Origin: an uncultured Saprospiraceae bacterium
GTDB taxonomy: Bacteria; Bacteroidota; Bacteroidia; Chitinophagales; Saprospiraceae
DNA length: 7,161 nt
Assembly (NCBI GenBank): GCA_937942465.1
Contig: CALDEO010000167.1
Location: forward strand, 1 to 7,161
Direction of reading: 5' to 3'
A model generated the notes under the pieces. The model was not told the origin of the DNA. It ran no database searches and saw only the letters and a program-made list of their open reading frames with translations. A program made the position numbers and the translations under genes. This document shows positions 4,701 through 7,161 of this stretch, in pieces (within the stretch, counting starts at the first letter, position 1; every line of letters begins with the position of its first letter).

Positions 4701-7161
4701 CTCTCCATCACCATTGATATCCTCCCAAGCTACACCTGAGATTGTGATAAATTGTGGCACATCTTTAACTCCACCATTCACACCCAATACATCTTGATTA
4801 GATACTATTGTGATACCCGCTGTAAGCCCAAATCCTCCACTAATACTGATAACATCTGAATCAATAAGATCATTGGTCGTTGCATTGGCAATCGTGAACT
4901 CCTCAGTACTACTGACTGGGAATGACACTACATACTCGCCTGGTGTGATACCCGCGAATGTATAAATACCCATCGCATCAGTCATTGTCGTTGCTACTTG
5001 CGTACCAGATAAATCTTGAAGTATGATCGTCTCTCCACTCATGAGCATATCTGCTGGATCGATAACCCCATTCTCATTATTATCAAAGAAGAATACACCT
5101 GCTATAGATCCTGGATAGAATATACCTGCATCAACATTGGTGATACTCTGACCTATCACGATCGTAATAAGATCAGTTGAACCTGTAGTAACAGACTCTG
5201 TAATATCAGAATCTAATAAATCATCAGCCCCTACATCAGCAGTCGTGATCATTGCTCCCATCGGAGTATCTACAACGATATAGTAGCTACCTGCTTGGAT
5301 ATTTGCGAAAGCATACATACCCGTAGCATCAGTCATCACAGACTGTACAGGAGTACCCATATCTGTAAATAATGAAACCGTAATACCTGATAATAATAAG
5401 TCATCCGTAGATTGAACACCATCAGCTGTGACATCCTCAAATACGAGACCCGAGATCATACCGTCAGCAGTGATCGCTGTACCCGCATCTATATTGGTGA
5501 TTGCTTGAGTACCTGTTATTGTTATTATATCTGTAGTGTTCTGTCCATTGCCATCAGTGATGTCAGAGTCGATATTGTCATCCATACCTACATTAGCCAT
5601 TGTGAATTGATAATCCATCGCTGGGACTACTTCTATGTAGTAATCTCCTCCAAATAACATATCAAAGCTGTATGCTCCATCAGTAGCTGTTGTAGTAGCT
5701 GCCACAAAGATATCGTTGCTGTCATATAAGTTGACTACCAAATCAGCAAATCCAACTTCGCCAGATTGGTTGAGTCCATCCCTATTGATATCCTCCCATA
5801 CTTGACCAGCAATAGATCCTAAACTTGGTGCTTCTAGACCTGCATCGATATTCATTGCATCATCATTTAAGAATAAGAATACATTGGTTGCAATACCATT
5901 GGTCAAGTCATTGACATCAGAGTCAATCGTGTCATCACCACCAGCATTAGCTATTGTAAATCCATTTCCTGTTGGGTCAATAAACTCTACGTTAAATAGT
6001 CCTGCATTGAGATTGGTAAACATATATCCACCATCTACATTGGTCATCGTAGTAGCAAGTAATACACCTGCATTGTACACATTGACTGTTACATTGGCAA
6101 TCAATGGTTCATCACCATTCCTGACACCATCTCTAGAGTCATCTTGCCATACTAGACCAGAGATCGTACTATTGGCTAGGCTTATAAGCCCAGCATCAAC
6201 ATTCATCTGATCTTGACTAGCAGCTAAGTTGATAATCGCTGTCGATCCGATACCATTGTCATTGGTTACATCAGAATCTAAAGTATCATCAGTACCCATA
6301 TTGCCAGTTGTGAAAGCAAAGTTTTGAGGTGCAGTAAACATAATAATATAATCTCCTGGCAATAAATTGCCGAAGTTATAAGTACCATCACTTGCACTCA
6401 TTGTGGTTGCTATCTCAGCACCTGTATTGTCTAATAACCGTACGATCACATCCATATACAATGGCTCCGTAGTTGCACGGATACCGTCTTGCTCTGTATC
6501 ATTCCATACAAGACCAGAGATACTGCTACTCGCAAGTGTCACAAATCCTGCATCGATATTCATTAGATCTTGGCTAAGTGCCAATGTGATCAATGGTGTC
6601 GAACCTGGACCATTTTCTGAGGTAACATCTGAGTCTAACATATCGTCAGATCCTAGGTTGCTGCCTGTATATCCAAAGTTAAGTGGCGCATCAAACACAA
6701 GTACATATGAACCTGCTGCTAGGTTGTCAAATAAGTACATACCATCTGTAGCAGTAACTGTCGTTGCGAGCTCTGCTCCCATATCGTCCAATAGTCGTAC
6801 AACTACTCCACTACGGAGCATCTCTGTTGTTGCTCTGATACCATCTCTATCAATATCATCCCACACTAGACCTGCAAGGCTAGAGGCATTGATGTCTATA
6901 ATACCAGCATCTATATTGGCAATAGTCTCATTGATACCTACCGTAACTGTTGGTGATGTATTAGGTCCATTCGCTGTAGCGAAATCAGAATCTATCGTAT
7001 CATCCATACCTTGATCGGCAGCTGATAGTCCTTGCTCTGCTCCTAAAACGATAGAGACATAATAATCTCCTACTGCTAGGCCTCCAAAGTTATATCGTCC
7101 ATTGATATTAGTAATTGTACTAGATAATTGTAGCCCTGCCGCATCAAATAACAGCACTGTT
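1797..7161 (-). CDS. giant SdrD_B-repeat surface protein with T9SS sorting domain (N-terminus missing)
   Basis: The reading frame stays open to the right edge of the window, so this is the C-terminal 1787 or so residues of a longer protein. The GTG at 7157-7155 lies inside a repeat and is not a real start. Residues are numbered here from that codon. Residues 1-1610 are 14 tandem SdrD_B-like domains (Cna-B-like beta-sandwiches) of 104-124 residues, the first one incomplete. Residues ~1615-1697 resemble the FnIII-like linker common in Bacteroidota cargo (ALSWK ... SVLERK ... YDYRLMMKDQYG). Residues ~1701-1786 are a type A sorting domain with MPNP at 1707-1710 and the ending KKIIIIE. Related proteins are extracellular, calcium-stabilised rods used in adhesion or surface layers; that role is inferred here. 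No cysteine is present, and no lysine occurs before residue 798. No enzymatic domain is visible. The N-terminal signal peptide and any ligand-binding head should lie to the right of the window. The gene ends with TAA followed by a hairpin. Confidence 0.93.
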   Translation of the reverse strand, partial: TVLLFDAAGLQLSSTITNINGRYNFGGLAVGDYYVSIVLGAEQGLSAADQGMDDTIDSDFATANGPNTSPTVTVGINETIANIDAGIIDINASSLAGLVWDDIDRDGIRATTEMLRSGVVVRLLDDMGAELATTVTATDGMYLFDNLAAGSYVLVFDAPLNFGYTGSNLGSDDMLDSDVTSENGPGSTPLITLALSQDLMNIDAGFVTLASSSISGLVWNDTEQDGIRATTEPLYMDVIVRLLDNTGAEIATTMSASDGTYNFGNLLPGDYIIMFTAPQNFAFTTGNMGTDDTLDSDVTNDNGIGSTAIINLAASQDQMNVDAGLISLANSTISGLVWQDDSRDGVRNGDEPLIANVTVNVYNAGVLLATTMTNVDGGYMFTNLNAGLFNVEFIDPTGNGFTIANAGGDDTIDSDVNDLTNGIATNVFLFLNDDAMNIDAGLEAPSLGSIAGQVWEDINRDGLNQSGEVGFADLVVNLYDSNDIFVAATTTATDGAYSFDMLFGGDYYIEVVPAMDYQFTMANVGMDDNIDSDITDGNGQNTTDIITITGTQAITNIDAGTAITADGMISGLVFEDVTADGVQSTDDLLLSGITVSLFTDMGTPVQSVMTDATGMYAFANIQAGSYYIVVDTPMGAMITTADVGADDLLDSDITESVTTGSTDLITIVIGQSITNVDAGIFYPGSIAGVFFFDNNENGVIDPADMLMSGETIILQDLSGTQVATTMTDAMGIYTFAGITPGEYVVSFPVSSTEEFTIANATTNDLIDSDVISISGGFGLTAGITIVSNQDVLGVNGGVKDVPQFITISGVAWEDINGDGERASTDPTLQGYTATLYDALGTMISNTMTAADGSYSFIDVPSMGYYVTFDLPTGQGFTFADASADNIDSDITESQSTGSTDIVSTNINTLDAGFYRFATIGDMVFNDFNVNGIFDNSEGGINSIRVRLFDAAGTLLSTRFTNTNNATGVDGFYQFSGLRPGGYYIRVDPSGSMFFTDPNIGTDDTIDSDVNSTNGFGTTPTYTLVSGENNMTVDVGLLQDPADVGDRVWIDFNGDGIQDADEPGLNGTKVELFGINGELISTTISTDEPSTLASGFYEFNNVQPGSYYMVFTPPAGYLSTIADQGGNDANDSDVTSNIVQGSTNIVNLSSGENDTDIDAGFFFPANLGDFVFNDLDKDGIQDAGEPGIANVNVNLRQPNGDILATTMTDADGMYSFGGLTQGVYFVSFDAPTGFMFTIPDAGPDNMDSDANATGNSPLISLAHGVIFNDLDAGLYEATSLIGSRVWFDFNQDGIQTFNEGGVEDVPVSLINMSGTVVASTMTDFDGEYLFFNVPNGNYQVRFTAPENMLFTGQNIGTNDDLDSDVDASGMTSMITVNNTFDMHIDAGMYPTTGVNGVIYNDENANNALDIDESNLSNIMVELRSMSDVLLDSQMTSATGNYSFEGRPSGDYKLRFVVGEDYLSADPTMAKINDGYYEAQVSFNNAFVYSKYGFYKSGMIRSSVWMDLNLNDIRDEDELAISGVAVMLMTQDSSMVDYQITDDNGYVQFDRLEHGQYFVQFELEDQSFATAYRSTYDVDSDVTHEFGEGTTSLIDIMPGSESMYIDAGVVPKTMDIALLRGSYQEDHNALSWKGVDAYGSVLERKHISDEVYSVVNADVDNETQYQDYNILKSGAYDYRLMMKDQYGIVSYSNVVRILVTDAIGYTASIMPNPLKDQGQIQLNLSRESSLTWTINDEKGGVAKRSAQEYQLSEGEHILDLDVSNIPTGTYFMQLHFDNKRITKKIIIIE
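1800..2057 (-). other. T9SS type A C-terminal sorting domain of the giant protein
   Basis: Residues ~1701-1786 open with A-S-I-M-P-N-P, continue through a T-W-T-I-N-D-E-K-G strand and the turn I-P-T-G-T-Y-F-M-Q-L, and end in a basic, strongly hydrophobic strand (ITKKIIIIE). This is the standard signal for export through the T9SS translocon. It is only distantly similar to the sorting domain of the neighbouring 491-residue protein, so the two were not recently copied from each other. Confidence 0.88.
2067..2315 (-). other. FnIII-like linker domain before the sorting domain
   Basis: Residues ~1615-1697 have the pattern of the beta-sandwich that often precedes T9SS sorting domains. An early strand ends in L-S-W, a strand carries L-E-R-K, a Y-x-D-Y segment follows, then Y-D-Y-R-L, K-D-Q-Y-G and Y-S-N-V. 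It differs from the SdrD_B units: it lacks the acidic loops and the DAG ending, and it contains several lysines. It probably acts as a spacer next to the surface anchor. The assignment rests on motif resemblance only. Confidence 0.65.
2328..7161 (-). repeat. array of 14 tandem SdrD_B-like domains
   Basis: Each unit reads: an opening GxVWxD, an acidic loop near DxNxDGxxxxxE, a strand VxVxLxD, TTxTDxxGxYxF, GxYYVxF, DDxxDSDV, and a closing IDAG. Unit limits in bases are: R0 6885-7161 (partial), R1 6531-6884, R2 6174-6530, R3 5820-6173, R4 5463-5819, R5 5112-5462, R6 4749-5111, R7 4413-4748, R8 4041-4412, R9 3672-4040, R10 3333-3671, R11 2988-3332, R12 2676-2987, R13 2328-2675. R1 and R2 are the closest pair, identical at about 71 of 118 residues by hand count. 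Their codons differ at many third positions, so the duplication is not recent. R12 is degenerate. The boundaries are mine and could shift by a few residues. Confidence 0.88.

Noticed and set aside
2914..7014. Several plus-strand open frames of 74-203 codons opposite the repeat array
   Set aside because: They are antisense shadows: they recur with the repeat period, have no signal peptide or recognisable domain, and carry proline/serine/threonine-rich noise. The minus-strand frame is plainly the coding one.
7155..7157. GTG as the start codon of the giant gene
   Set aside because: The frame is open before it, and the codon sits inside a beta-strand of a repeat (T-V-L-L-F-D-A) where every other unit has the same strand. 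The gene continues past the edge.
2328..7161. Cna-B isopeptide-forming pilin domains
   Set aside because: Most units have no lysine at all, so the intramolecular Lys-Asn/Asp bond cannot form. The DDxxDSDV and DAG motifs fit SdrD_B-type units better.

Overview
The window comes from a member of the Bacteroidota (Bacteroidetes). Both genes end in a type IX secretion (T9SS) type A sorting domain. The one visible promoter candidate has the Bacteroidota TTG / TAnnTTTG form. The leader before the start codon is A-rich with no Shine-Dalgarno sequence. Large SdrD_B-type repeat proteins of this sort are common in Saprospiraceae, Cytophagales and Flavobacteriales, but I cannot place the organism more closely than phylum.

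Layout, with both genes on the minus strand. Bases 1-104 hold a 41-bp dispersed repeat and a strong hairpin beyond the 3' end of the first gene. Bases 105-1580 encode a 491-residue secreted protein: a signal peptide, a probable seven-bladed beta-propeller and a sorting domain. Bases 1581-1796 are intergenic. They hold that gene's likely promoter and a second copy of the repeat and hairpin, which sits at the 3' end of the next gene. Bases 1797-7161 are the 3' part of a giant surface protein whose start lies beyond the right edge. It has at least 14 tandem SdrD_B-like domains, one FnIII-like domain and a sorting domain.

The two genes are probably separate transcription units, since a hairpin and a promoter candidate lie between them. 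Both products should cross the inner membrane by Sec and the outer membrane by T9SS. The large one would form a long, acidic, probably calcium-stabilised rod on the surface, as in adhesins. The small one would be a secreted propeller of unknown ligand.

Nothing here amounts to a clearly new system. The best leads are: the repeated 3'-end module (hairpin plus 41-bp element), whose two copies carry reverse-complement loops; the base-composition break inside the smaller gene, which lies between these two copies; and the absence of lysine from the first ~800 visible residues of the giant protein.
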